From NCBI GenBank assembly GCA_018902385.1, contig JABSSW010000038.1:1-64000 (forward strand): 64,000 nt of DNA, given 5' to 3'. Source of the DNA: Physcia stellaris. Taxonomy: Eukaryota; Ascomycota; Lecanoromycetes; Caliciales; Physciaceae. The notes beneath the pieces are model-generated. The model did no database searches. It was not told the DNA's origin and saw nothing but the letters and a program-made list of their open reading frames with translations. Positions 36,179 through 47,400 of the stretch are shown here, one piece after another (position 1 is the first letter of the stretch; each line of letters starts with the position of its first letter). The position numbers and the translations under genes were made by a program.

Positions 36179-37919
36179 ATGGCCACCTATCCAAACGCAA
36201 TGGACGCTCCCCAAACTGCAAATTTGCACGCCGATCCTGAGAAGGCAGTTGAGGAAAAGGCTATTGAAGACGTCCGCGTCTCTTCCGACGCCTCTAGCAG
36301 CCATGATGCCCTCCCTTTACACGTTCCTGAGACTGTCACCAGGTGGAACAGAGCAATTGAGTCCATCCGAGGGTTCGAAGCCCGAGGAATCAGCCGAGTG
36401 CTACCTCATGAGCGAGAATCACCCTCTTTGGCCCAGCACATTCAGATAATGCTTCTTTGGTATAGCGCCAACATCACGGCGAACAATTTAGGTGTCGGAT
36501 TCCTCGGGCCCCTGCTATTTAACCTTGGCTTTCTGGACAGCGCGCTCTTGGTTGTTTTTGGGTGCCTTGTTGGGTCGCTGTCACCTGCTTATACTGCAAT
36601 ATGGGGACCGCAGAGTGGGCACAGGACCATGGTGAGATATCTGTCATCCCTGGGCAGTTGGAGAACGGCATTGATCAGGTTCGAGTAGGTCGTCGCGCGA
36701 TACTTTATGGGCTACTGGCCCTCCAAGCTTATTGCTGTGCTCAACATAATCCTTATGGTTGGCTATGCTGTCATCAGCTGTATCATCGGAGGTCAGATCC
36801 TGTCGGCAGTGAGTGGAGGGAGCACGTCCGTCGTCGTCGGTATTGTCATAATTGCACTGATTACCTGGGCTATCGCGGTATTTGGCATGACTTTATTCCA
36901 CGCATATGAAAGGTACGATCTCAACTAGCCCGGTTCGCACTTGTACAGCCAAGAAGTCTCCCTCCTTTTATTTGAGGTATTAGAAGCACTGCGAACTTTG
37001 CTGACGTCTTAGCAGATGGGCATGGATACCCCAAACCCTTGTCCTCTTTATCCTCATCGGCTCAGCCGGGCCCCACTTCAACACCTCCCTATCTTCCGTA
37101 GGTAATAGCGCAACTATAGCCGCAAATCGCCTCTCCTTTTTCTCCCTCCAAGCATCAGTGCCCATTTCCTGGACTGGCGCTGGCTCTGACTTTTTCGTCT
37201 ACTATCCCGAGCGAATCCAGAAGTGGAAGGTATTCACCATGACGTTCATCGGCATCAGTCTCTCTTTCATCTTCGTCAACCTGGTCGCAGTCGGTCTGGC
37301 GAGTGGCGTCAGTGTAAATCCAGACTGGGATACCGCCTTTGCTACTTCGCCCGGCGCGCTAATCCTGGCTGGATATGATGGGCTTGGTGGATTTGGAAAG
37401 TTCTGTGGCGTTGTCTTTGCACTGGGATTGATTTCGAATAACGTCCCAGGCACGTACGCAGCGTCGCTTGATTTTCAAACCCTCGGAAAGGTATGGAAAG
37501 CCATTCCTCGATACTTCTGGGTTACGGTCGCAGCGATCATCTATTTCGTTTGCGCTGTAGCAGGTCGGGACCACCTCTTCCTCATCTTCCAGAATTTCCT
37601 GGCATTGATGGCTTATTGGGTTGTCATCTTCATCACAATTGTGTTGGAGGAGCATGTTATCTTCAAGAATCATAGAGAGTTTGACTGGACGGCCTACGAG
37701 GACAAGTCGAAGCTACCAATCGGTATCGCGGCCTTAGTCTCATTTTTGATCGGCTGGGTAGGACCGATTGTTGGTATGTACCAGGTATGGTGGACGGGTC
37801 CTGTCGCAGCTCTCTTGGGCGACGCTGGTGGAGATTTGGGTCTCTGGCTTGGAATTGGGTTCACGGCTGTGGTCTTTCCGCCGTTGAGATATGTGGAACT
37901 TAAATATGTGGGACGTTGA
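36179..37919 (+). CDS. NCS1-family nucleobase/cytosine-purine permease
   Basis: Three exons, 36179-36631, 36689-36912 and 37016-37919, give 526 residues, the usual length for the purine-cytosine permease branch of NCS1. The first 90 residues are hydrophilic and cytosolic. They are followed by hydrophobic segments consistent with about 12 membrane helices. Family-like segments include LWYSANITANNLGVGFLGP, IWGPQSGHRTMVVARYFMGYWPSK, ILSAVSGGS, SWTGAGSDFFVYYPE and LGLISNNVPGTYAASLDFQTLG. The protein should be a plasma-membrane proton symporter for a nucleobase, a vitamin such as pyridoxine or thiamine, or a related small ring compound; the substrate cannot be read from sequence. It lies between two divergent sets of biosynthetic-type genes, so import of a precursor or export of a product is possible but is inference. 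Confidence 0.88.
36632..36688 (+). other. First intron of the permease gene
   Basis: 57 bases, GTGAGATATC to TTCGAGTAG. It joins HRTM to VVARYF between codons. Confidence 0.8.
36913..37015 (+). other. Second intron of the permease gene
   Basis: 103 bases, GTACGATC to TTAGCAG. It joins FHAYER to WAWIPQ in frame. Confidence 0.8.
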
Positions 37920-38563
37920 CTACCTCATCATTGAAGTCTTCGATAATCATACCATGATTCTCTGCTCAGTGTATGAGGGTCTTGACTTCAATTTGCCTTC
38001 CTCAGTCCAGAAGAAGGCAAAGATCGCTTCACTAGCCGAGCATGGGTTGGCTTCACTGACTTTTGGAAAGAACCATGGAGTAAGACCTTCTCGAGCCGGT
38101 TAATGAGGTGAGAGTCAGTGATTCCACGGATGATAGCCTCATGATATCTCTTGGAAGTGAAGACCACTCTCGCCACTTCTGATATTAGAACAACCCTAGA
38201 AAGATTTAACCCTAGAAATGTCTAACCCTGTTGAGAAAAGGGTTAGGGTTGTGATCGGCCACACCGCCAATCCAATTTCTCACTGTTCGCTTAGCCCCAA
38301 GAAACAGTAAGCCAGATGATATCCTACTAATTGAACAGTAAGCCTCGAGAAGATACAGTATTCCTGGATCTCGAAGCACACAATCCTGACTCTCCATAAA
38401 GTGGCAGGCACCAGAAATAAACTGCCCTGCTATTGCTTTGATAATTTAGGTAGATTTGCAATCTTTATTCATTGAATTAGCCAGGCCATCGTCCTTTCTT
38501 CGATATGTCTGCTTGAGACTCTCTAGATGAGCATAGATTGTTACATGTCGCACTCCTGGCACG
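37920..38563. other. Intergenic stretch with a telomere-like inverted repeat
   Basis: Lies between the permease stop and the reductase start. It contains 3 CCCTA-type units followed by 2 TTAGGG units (38191-38251). No open frame resembles the N-terminal extension of Lys2 enzymes, and the frame of the reductase ATG is closed upstream by a TAG. Confidence 0.6.
38191..38251. repeat. Inverted repeat built of telomere-type units
   Basis: AACCCTAG occurs at 38192 and 38208, TAACCCT at 38223-38229, then after a 9-base loop AGGGTTAGGGTTG (38239-38251). The inner 7 bases pair perfectly. It could form a hairpin and might serve as a 3' end signal of the permease transcript. Confidence 0.7.
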
Positions 38564-41500
38564 ATGGTGCAGTTACCAGACCCTACTGTGGACCTTGACT
38601 GGTCAGGCTATGTCGGATCCATCCAGGAGCATTTTAGAGATGCTGCAACGCGACACCCAGATAAGACATGCGTGGTGGAAACAAGGTCGTCGAGTGCTCC
38701 TGAGAGGAGCTTCACGTATAGACAAATCTATGAAGCATCGAATGTTCTGGCACACTACCTCCATAGCGCGGGAGTCACCAATGGGGATGTTGTCATGATA
38801 TGGGCACATCGCTCGGTGGACTTGGTCGTCAGCATAATGGGCACATTGGTACAGCTTCTTGTTTTATACTGAGGTACAGAAAATCGTTGTCAATGCTAAC
38901 GATTAATTCTCTCTCTTTTTTAAGGCTTCCGCTGCGACAATAAGCGTCCTTGATCCAGCCTATCCCCCGGCGAGACAAAAGATTTATCTCGAAGTCGCCC
39001 AACCCCGTGCTTTAATCAATATTGCAAAAGCGACAGATGAGGCAGGACCTATAGCCCCGATTGTTCGAAATTATATCGATGAAGAGCTCCAATTGAAAGC
39101 CGAGGTGCCTTCGCTCCGCATCGATGACCACGGCGTCCTTTCAGGGGGTGAGATTGGTGGGAACGATGTTTTTGCTCAAGTGAGAGCAAGCGCCTCATCC
39201 CCTCCAGAAGCACAGGTAGGCCCAGATAGTGCACCCACACTTTCTTTCACTTCCGGCAGCGAAGGCAGACCAAAAGGAGTGCTAGGCCGGCATTTCAGTC
39301 TAGCTAATTACTTTGGCTGGATGGCGGAGAGGTTCCAGCTCAGCTCTGAAAGTAGATTTACACTGCTATCAGGTATCGCACATGATCCAGTGCAGAGGGA
39401 TATTTTCACACCTCTATTTCTCGGTGCGCAATTACTAGTCCCCTCAAGAGAAGACATCCAGCATGAGAAACTAGCAGAATGGATGCGAGAACACAAACCA
39501 ACAGTCACTCATCTAACACCTGCTATGGGCCAGATCCTAGTTGGTGGAGCAGCAGCTGAATTTCCATCACTGGACAGGGCATTCTTTGTGGGCGACGTGC
39601 TCACAAAGAGGGACTGTAGAAGTCTACGAGAGCTTGCAGTGAACGTGAATATTGTAAACATGTATGGGACCACCGAGACTCAGCGAGCCGTGAGTTATTA
39701 CGAAATACCGAGCCGAGCCAAAGATCCCGACTACCTGGATAAATTAAAAGATACTGTTCCTGCGGGAAAAGGTATGAAGAATGTGCAACTTCTTGTCGTC
39801 AACCGTGAAGATCGAAGCAAGATGTGCAAGGCTGGGGAAGTGGGTGAAATCTACGTTCGAGCCGCTGGTCTCGCTGAAGGGTACATGGGGCATCAGGCAT
39901 TGAATGATCAGAAGTTTCTCATGAATTGGTTTGTTGACAACCAGACATGGATAGAAGCCGACAGGAAGAAAGATAAAAATGAGCCGTGGAGAAGATACTA
40001 TAAAAGACCGCGAGACAGACTATATCGTACTGGAGATTTGGGCAGATATCTTGAATCTGGCGATGTGGAATGCACAGGACGAGCGGATGATCAAGTGAAG
40101 ATCCGTGGATTCCGAATCGAACTCAACGATATTGACAGTAATTTGAGTCAAAATGCTTTGATAAGAGACTGTAAGACACTGGTCCGAAGGGACAAGAATG
40201 AGGAGCCAACATTGATCAGCTATATCGTACCGGAGCTGAAGGAGTGGCCTCAATGGCTCAAAGCTCGAGGCTTGGAAGATATCGATGATGAAGGGACCGA
40301 TATTGGTCCTACAAAGGTCTACTTCAAGAGGTTTAGGCGGATGCAGACTGAGGTTCGAGACCACTTGAAAGGTCGATTACCAAGCTACGCAGTACCGACT
40401 ATATATATTGTCCTCAGTAAGCTGCCGCTCAATCCCAATGGAAAGGTTGATAAGCCAAATCTCCCATTTCCGGATATTGCGGAACAGACGGAAGAAGCAT
40501 CAGACGAGGACTTGAAAAGATGGAAATCGTTGACAGACATCCAGCGAACTGTTGTGACAAAGTGGGCTGAACTTATCCCTGGTCTTAACGCAAAGACGGT
40601 CACGCTTCAGAATGACTTCTTTGACCTTGGTGGTCATAGTATCTTAGCACAACAGATGCTTTTAGACATACGCAAAGCGACTGGAGCAGATGTATCTATC
40701 AATACGCTTTATGAACATCCAAGTCTGGGTGGGTTCAGCGTACAAGTAGAAAAGCAGCTGGGAGGATCGAACGGGATCAATGGTAACAGTGATGGAGTAC
40801 AAGAAACGCATTCCCCGTACGCAAAGTCGCTCGAGGAACTTCTCCAGAAGTTGCCAGCTACCTACCAGTCAGCGCATCCAGCGACAATTCGTGCATCATC
40901 GAAGCCGACCGTATTCCTCACCGGTGCCACTGGATTTCTCGGGGCTTATATTATCAAGGATATTTTAGAACGAACAAGCCGTGCCGTCCGAGTCATCGCC
41001 CATGTGCGAAGCGTTAAAGATCCCAAAGCTGCGAACGATCGGTTACGGCGCTCACTTGAAGGCTACGGGCTCTGGAAGGATGAATGGTCGACTCGACTAA
41101 GCTGCGTTGTCGGCGATCTTTCAAAACCGAAGCTTGGGATTGAGCAGCATGTGTGGGAGACTCTATCCCGGGAAGTTGATATCGTGATCCATAATGGCGC
41201 TACAGTCCACTGGGTCAAGAGATATCAGGACATGATGGCCGCCAACGTCACTTCTACGGTTGACGCGATGCAGCTCTGCAATGAAGGAAAGCCTAAGCTA
41301 TTCTCGTTCGTCAGCTCTACAAGTGTCCTTGATACTGATCACTACGTCAACTTGTCAACACAGCAGGTTAACACCGGTCAAGACGCTATCTCAGAGGATG
41401 ATGATATGCAAGGCAGTAGTAAAGGGCTTGGTACTGGCTATGGCCAAACAAAATGGGTTTCCGAGCAGCTTGTGGCCGAGGCTGGACGGCGAGGTCTCCA

Positions 41501-42170
41501 AGGCTCAGTGATCCGTCCCGGATATATTCTAGGCGACTCAGAGACAGGTGTGTGCAACACCGATGATTTCTTGATTCGCATGCTGAAAGGCTGCATTCAA
41601 TTATCATCCCGACCTCGCATTATAAATACGGTCAACGCCGTCCCCGTCAATCATGTCGCTCGCGTCGTGGTAGCCGCTGCTCTAAACCCTTTGCCAAATG
41701 GTCAGCATGTCATCCATGTGACTGGCCATCCACGTCTACGCATGAGCGAATACTTGTCCCTGCTCGAGTACTACGGCTACAAAGTTCTTGAAGTCCCCTA
41801 CCAGACTTGGAAGGATGAACTCGAGAGGTATGTTTCCGCTGGTGGACAAGAGAAAGATCAGGAACAGCACGCTTTGATGCCCCTCTACCATTTCTGCGTT
41901 AATGATTTACCTGCTACGACCCGAGCTCCGGAGCTGGATGACAGGAACGCAGTCAAGGTGCTGAGAGCCGATGCCGAGAATTGGACAGGAATCGACGAAA
42001 GCGCTGGCTATGGTATCAGTAGGGAGGACGTGGGTAGGTTCCTGAGATATTTGGCGGAGATCAAATTCACCAGCTGGCCCTCTGGCAGAGGAAGGGCGCT
42101 ACCTGAGGTCAACTTGAGTGAGTTGCAGATGCAGGCTGTTGGGGCCATTGGGGGAGGGGTGGCGTTATGA
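38564..42170 (+). CDS. Lys2-like A-T-R reductase (alpha-aminoadipate reductase paralogue without the N-terminal extension)
   Basis: Two exons, 38564-38848 and 38925-42170, give 1176 residues. It has an adenylation domain with SFTSGSEGRPKG (about residue 202), NMYGTTETQ (about 340), YRTGDLGRY and GRADDQVKIRGFRIEL. A carrier domain follows with DLGGHSILAQQML, whose phosphopantetheine Ser is at about 667. Last is an NADPH-dependent thioester reductase with TGATGFLG (about 761) and YGQTK (about 934). The wording GIAHDPVQRDIFTPLFLGAQ, and the long insertion after GYMG, are those of fungal Lys2, which reduces L-2-aminoadipate to its semialdehyde in lysine synthesis. Fungal Lys2 is about 1400 residues. 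Here the protein starts at LPDPTVDLDW, so the roughly 200-250-residue N-terminal extension is missing. It could be a paralogue with a new substrate. It is less likely to be the housekeeping lysine enzyme. Confidence 0.88.
38849..38924 (+). other. Intron in the Lys2-like gene
   Basis: 76 bases, GTACAGCTTC to a pyrimidine run and TTTAAG, with a branch-like GCTAAC. It joins IMGTL to ASAATISVLDPAYP. Confidence 0.85.
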
Positions 42171-43124
42171 CGACCAAATGATGGGTTTAGATTTACAGGA
42201 TATAGAAAGGTGCAGAGAAGCCAAATAGACAAATGATCCCATACTACAGGATATGAATCCAGTTTCTGGGTTGAACGAGCTGGTCCAGCTACTATCAGTT
42301 GTTGATATCTGCTTTGGTCAGTGAGCGGGATGAGATACGGTAAACCTGATACTGCTCCATTGCGATCTGCGATCTACGATATCAATAGCATTGACATCCT
42401 GTTATTCTCCAGGCGGATATCCTGCTGGAGAGGAGAGGGCCAGGTCACCACCATCGTTCGGAAATAAAACAGCTAATCGAGCTAACCAATGCAAACAAAC
42501 ATGCTTATGTCATCAACTTCAGACTTGGCACTGGGCCTTGGGCTCCTTGAGTTACATCCATCATCCTCATAGGTACCAGCTTACCCTCCTCACCTTTCCA
42601 TTCCGAGTCTATCAGGCTTCCAGTAGCGATATCTAATTTTACTGAGATACCTTCCTCCCAGACCTGGGGTAGACGGATGAGACTCATGGTCTTACGTGGT
42701 CAGCCCGCGTCAGATTCAAACCCTAGACGCAGCGGAGAAAGCTCTCGAGCTGACTGCATGACTTGGCGAGAAAGAAAGACTTGCTGGGCGATCATCCCGG
42801 GATAGAAAATCCAATGGGTGTTTTTGTGATGGCTTGCAGGCGCCCATTGATGTAATAGGCCACGACATAGATAAGCATAGGAGGGAGGGGAGGCAAGGCT
42901 GAGTGATGGCATCATTTAGTAAGTACTATTTGAAGTTTTCAACGTTGCATTTCCCCTACTTGACTATTGATTCATTTCAATTAGTTGTTCTAGGATCTTG
43001 ATCTGGCTGCATCAAAGACATATTGACAGCTCAATATATTCTTGTGACCCGAGAAATGCTTAGCTGAGGCTCTCATGCTTCTGCTTGGGCAGCGGTGAAA
43101 GCATTTTTTCATGACATAGAGAAC
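42171..43124. other. Intergenic stretch between the reductase and HET genes
   Basis: No gene recognised. Short open frames at 42391-42915 on both strands lack known domains. The right part should hold the HET gene promoter. Confidence 0.5.
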
Positions 43125-44468
43125 ATGCGGCTATTGAATAGCACAACGCTCGAGTTCCGCGAGTTCTTTGGTAGCGATATCCCAGAATATACAATTCTAT
43201 CGCACCGCTGGGGCTCTGACGAGGCTAGCTTCCAAGACTTTGAGAGGGGTTTGGAGCACACTCGTGAGGGGTTCTCGAAGATCGAAAAGTGTTGCCAGAT
43301 GTCTTTATATCATGGCGTTAAGTGGACCTGGATCGATACTTGTTGCATTGACAAAAAGAGTAGTGCAGAGCTCACGGAAGCCATCAATTCCATGTACAAT
43401 TGGTACAAGAATGCAAAGAGCTGCTATGTCCACCTAGCCGACGTTCTATGGGAGAACCACACGTACGAGTTGCATCGAGCGTCTATAGAGCGCTTTCATA
43501 GGAGCGTATGGTTTACAAGAGGCTGGACGCTGCAGGAACTGCTTGCGCCGCGCTTCGTGTCTTTTTATGATGGAAATTGGCGCTTTATAGGAATTAAGGA
43601 TGACCTTGTGTATGAGATCTCGAGTATCACTGGTATAGAACCTGAATACCTCCAAGACAAAGAGAGGAGTGAAGAACCTCGGCCTTGCATCCAAAGTCCG
43701 GATTGCCGTGGCCACATGCCTGAATTTCGTTTCAAAGCTTCGGGGCATATAAGAGTAGGCACTAGTGTGGCCACGAAGATGAGCTGGGCCTCGAAGCGAC
43801 GGACGAGTCGAGTCGAAGACACAGCTTACTGCCTGCTCGGTCTCTTCAACGTCAACATGCCACTGCTTTATGGTGAGGGACGGAAAGCTTTCACCAGACT
43901 CCAGCATGAGATTATCAAGCAGACCGACGATGATTCTATATTTGCATGGACCACTGACCAGGCCAATCTTTATACAGGTATGCTTGCCAACTGGCCAACA
44001 GATTTCATGAAATCCAAACACGTCCAGCGACGTGGTCCAGTGAGAACAAAACGAGCTCCTATCACTATAACCAATCAAGGTATCGAGCTTCCTATCACCT
44101 GGCGCGTCTGGAGCATTCTTTCGAAAGAAACATCTGTGATAACAGTGATGCTTGATTGTGGCGTCTGCGGACCGAAAGGATTCCATAACGTTGGTTTAAA
44201 ACTAACCAACGTGTGGGGGGATTTCATTTGGCAAAGAATCGGGGCCAATTGCTTAAACCCTGAGCAGAATGTGTCCTGGTACAATCCTCTAGATCCTACC
44301 GAGACAATGGCAAAGCCAATCGCCAGTGCATACAGCGAGCTCGAGAAAAAGTTCGCGAGGACACCAGAAGAACGAGTGCACGGCTTGCGAGCGGTCATGG
44401 TATTATCGGAAGGGTCTACATCAGAGTGGTCCCATAGCCTGGTACTAAGTGGTGCTAATGCTTTGTGA
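43125..44468 (+). CDS. HET-domain protein (heterokaryon incompatibility type)
   Basis: A single exon of 447 residues from the ATG at 43125. This start is preferred because it gives MRLLNSTTLEFREFF, the canonical opening of this family. The HET core follows: PEYTILSHRWG (residues 20-30), then WTWIDTCCIDKKSSAELTEAINSMYNWY, SCYVHLADV and FHRSVWFTRGWTLQELLAP. A later segment, RRTSRVEDTAYCLLGLFNVNMPLLYGEG, is typical of the het-d/het-e-like group. There is no NACHT or WD40 region after it, so it is the short form. HET proteins can trigger cell death on contact with a non-self partner; most short members have no known partner. Position next to a metabolic cluster and transposon blocks fits the fast-turnover parts of fungal genomes where such genes gather. 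Confidence 0.9.
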   Translation: MRLLNSTTLEFREFFGSDIPEYTILSHRWGSDEASFQDFERGLEHTREGFSKIEKCCQMSLYHGVKWTWIDTCCIDKKSSAELTEAINSMYNWYKNAKSCYVHLADVLWENHTYELHRASIERFHRSVWFTRGWTLQELLAPRFVSFYDGNWRFIGIKDDLVYEISSITGIEPEYLQDKERSEEPRPCIQSPDCRGHMPEFRFKASGHIRVGTSVATKMSWASKRRTSRVEDTAYCLLGLFNVNMPLLYGEGRKAFTRLQHEIIKQTDDDSIFAWTTDQANLYTGMLANWPTDFMKSKHVQRRGPVRTKRAPITITNQGIELPITWRVWSILSKETSVITVMLDCGVCGPKGFHNVGLKLTNVWGDFIWQRIGANCLNPEQNVSWYNPLDPTETMAKPIASAYSELEKKFARTPEERVHGLRAVMVLSEGSTSEWSHSLVLSGANAL

Positions 44469-47400
44469 CACATCTCTTTCATGATATCACCCGAAAGATC
44501 GGCGATTACCCGATTTGAGACGGAATTTGAAGATTGTATCTTCTTCATCTTGTATTCAATCAGTCTATGCCGAATATGGGTACACGTCCTGTCGCATTAA
44601 GCATGTAAGTGGTGATGCATGAGAGGCAAAGTTAGCACCACACCAGAGCATCCGATAGTGACATCCTATTTTCATGGCGGAATCCGAATGGAGCTACGAT
44701 GACACCCCATTTTGGCTAGACGGGATCACAAGGCCGCCGTCGAGTGGGATTCCTCATCTTATGAATCTCAATCTCAATCTCAAATTCCCCTCGCAACCTG
44801 TGACATCGCCAGGCCAACCCAAGCACAATGAGACCTCACAGTCACAGAAGCAGATTCCACACCCAGAGAATAAGCTCACCCATGTACTGAGCGAGCTCCC
44901 TGCGTGGGCGACACTACCTCAAATTACATCGCTCCAAGCCAAGCTAGTGTTCCGCTTCTTCGCGTCGATCTATTATTATAAGAACGATCTTGTTTGCCTC
45001 AAACCATCTTGGATAGTAAGGCGAAGAAAAAGAACGATGACTCTGTTAATGAACAAAGCAAAAAGCAGATGCGAAGGGGAAATGCGTCCTTGGTCCTTTG
45101 TACTAGCCATCTAGCGCTATTGCTACCTTGCTATAGCAATGCCACAGATCATCGAATACAAGCGCAGCTCTGGGACGCTCCAAAACCCAATCCAAAACCC
45201 GCTCTGAGCCGAGAACAAATTCTGACAGACAATTGACACTAGACAGTCAAGTTTAAGAATAGACTGAACATTACTTTTCTCACATATCATATTTCCTGGC
45301 TTTTACAAACCATAAACATAACTTGGAAAGTAAAGAATTGGGAAGAAGGATAAGGTGTACGATCTGATGAGGTACCTGATGGCATTGATAGAGGTCTACC
45401 GCCGCCGACGATACAGCTTGCCGTCGACCTCAAGTATAAGGCGCGCTCCCTAGTCCTTGAATTTCATTTATACCCTTTATCCCCATAGTCACTGAGGACG
45501 CTGCTCACAGTACCCTTAGAGAACTTCGAAGATTTTATTGAAAGGGTGTGTCTCTTTCTCTCCTTTTACAAGTAAAAAAAACAATAACGTCCCTCAACGA
45601 TACGAGATCCAGACAAATACGATCTGATTCACATCAACACAAAAGATCCTGTCTATTTCCCCACGTCCACTTTCAACGCCACCACCTCAACCCCTCCCGG
45701 AATTGCTGTCTATCACCATCTCTCGTCTCATGCCAACCCACTTTACACTGAAAAAATTCGATACTCCATTCAGTAAACTCATGCAAATCAGGCAGGCATG
45801 CGAAAGCAGGATCTCCCCCTCAGACTTGTTGAACTTTCTTTTTCCTTTTTCTGCCCAGCTCTACCCTATCGAAGTCTATACTGGGTTTTATCTCTTCCTC
45901 TTTCATTCTCGTCCATCTCTATTCTCTCCCCTCTCTCTTCGTTCTACATATTTCCGAACTTCAAATCTCCCAATCCCACGAATCCTCACAAGCTGTCACT
46001 GCAGTATCTAAGCACTCACTCTGCCACATCCGCAAGTACAGCGAGCTTCAACGCTGTATTGTCCTTTCCACTGGGTTCAGATCAATAAATGTGAGTCGCA
46101 GATTCCCAAGACGCAGAGACGCAGAGACGGTTGGCCATTGACGGGAGTGGATGAAATTAGAGGTTGTAAGAGTGTGGAAGAGTGGGGGATACAAGCTATT
46201 GAGAAAAGAAAGGGCAGACAAAAAGAAAAGACTTTAAATGACCTATTCAAACAGAAGAAAAATCGCTAATCTCAACCGATCAACTTGTCAGTGAAAGAGG
46301 TCGGCCTTACAGCACAATTATGTTTTTAAGGCTTCCGGAAATATGTACAGAAGAAAGCAAACGATCAGTGTCAAACGATTGGAATGAGGAAATGAGCGCA
46401 TCTTAAGCCCGGATACTTATGCTCTGCTCTGGCTCTGTTGCTGAGCAAACTCTGCCAAAAACAGGGATTGCCAGGATATATGTATAATTGTATATGTATA
46501 TCTGTATCTATATCAGCAACCTATCTCCATGCACCCCCATCCTCCCCATCCTTCCCCTCCCCTTTCCAACAAATCCATCCTCCCCAACCCACCAAAAGGC
46601 CAAGACGCACAAACAATTCATCAACCCCATTAAAAAAATAAATTCAAACTCAATCCCATCAAAAGATCTGCTACTTAATCCGTTTTCGGAATTTCTCATC
46701 GATATAACCTCACAAAACATTCTCAACTCAGTCACTAAAATAAGGTCGTAGTCAAAGCTTTCCAATACCCTGCCTAAGGTCCCATCTCGAAGGCTAGTGT
46801 GCATTATTCCAGTTGGGTTAGGGACGGGGGATATGGAGTAGATTTCGAAGCAGGCAGGTACTTACTTACTGGGGTGGGTATTGCATATCTCGTATCTCCA
46901 TCCCCCTCATTCAAACGCAACCCCCCAAACATCCTCTTCACCATCATACTTCCCCCGCCTATTCCTCTCTCTTAATCCTCTTTCTAAATTCTTTGCTAAT
47001 TCCCCTTCTTACCCTCACCTCAATCCCCCCTCTCCTCCCCCTCCTTCCTCGCCCCCTTCCCTCCCCCATCCCCCTTCTTATTCCCCCTCAAGTCCCTTTC
47101 CTTCCCCCCTTCCAAAACATCTCAAGCCCCAACCCCCAAGTCCCCAAAAATCAGCCAATCTAACTTACTCTCCCAATCCCCGTCCCTCCTCCCCTTTTCC
47201 AAACTCCAAACCCCAAACCCCAAACCCGACTTCCCAGTTCTTCGTTCACGATGTTTCTATCGAAGCCCCACCCCCCCAAAAAAAGAAAGCAAGAAAAGGA
47301 GTACGGTTTCAGGATTGAGTTTCGAATTTTCTGGTGTGAAAACAAGAACTTGGAGGGGGGGTTTCAAGGTGAGAGGTCTGGAATGGGATGCGTTGGAGTT

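Noticed and set aside
46881-47318. 145-codon Pro/Ser-rich plus-strand open frame ending in a KKARKGVRFQD-like tail
   Set aside because: No ATG in frame; the composition is explained by a C-rich simple-sequence tract. The tail resembles a phosphatase-docking motif but is too short to support a gene.
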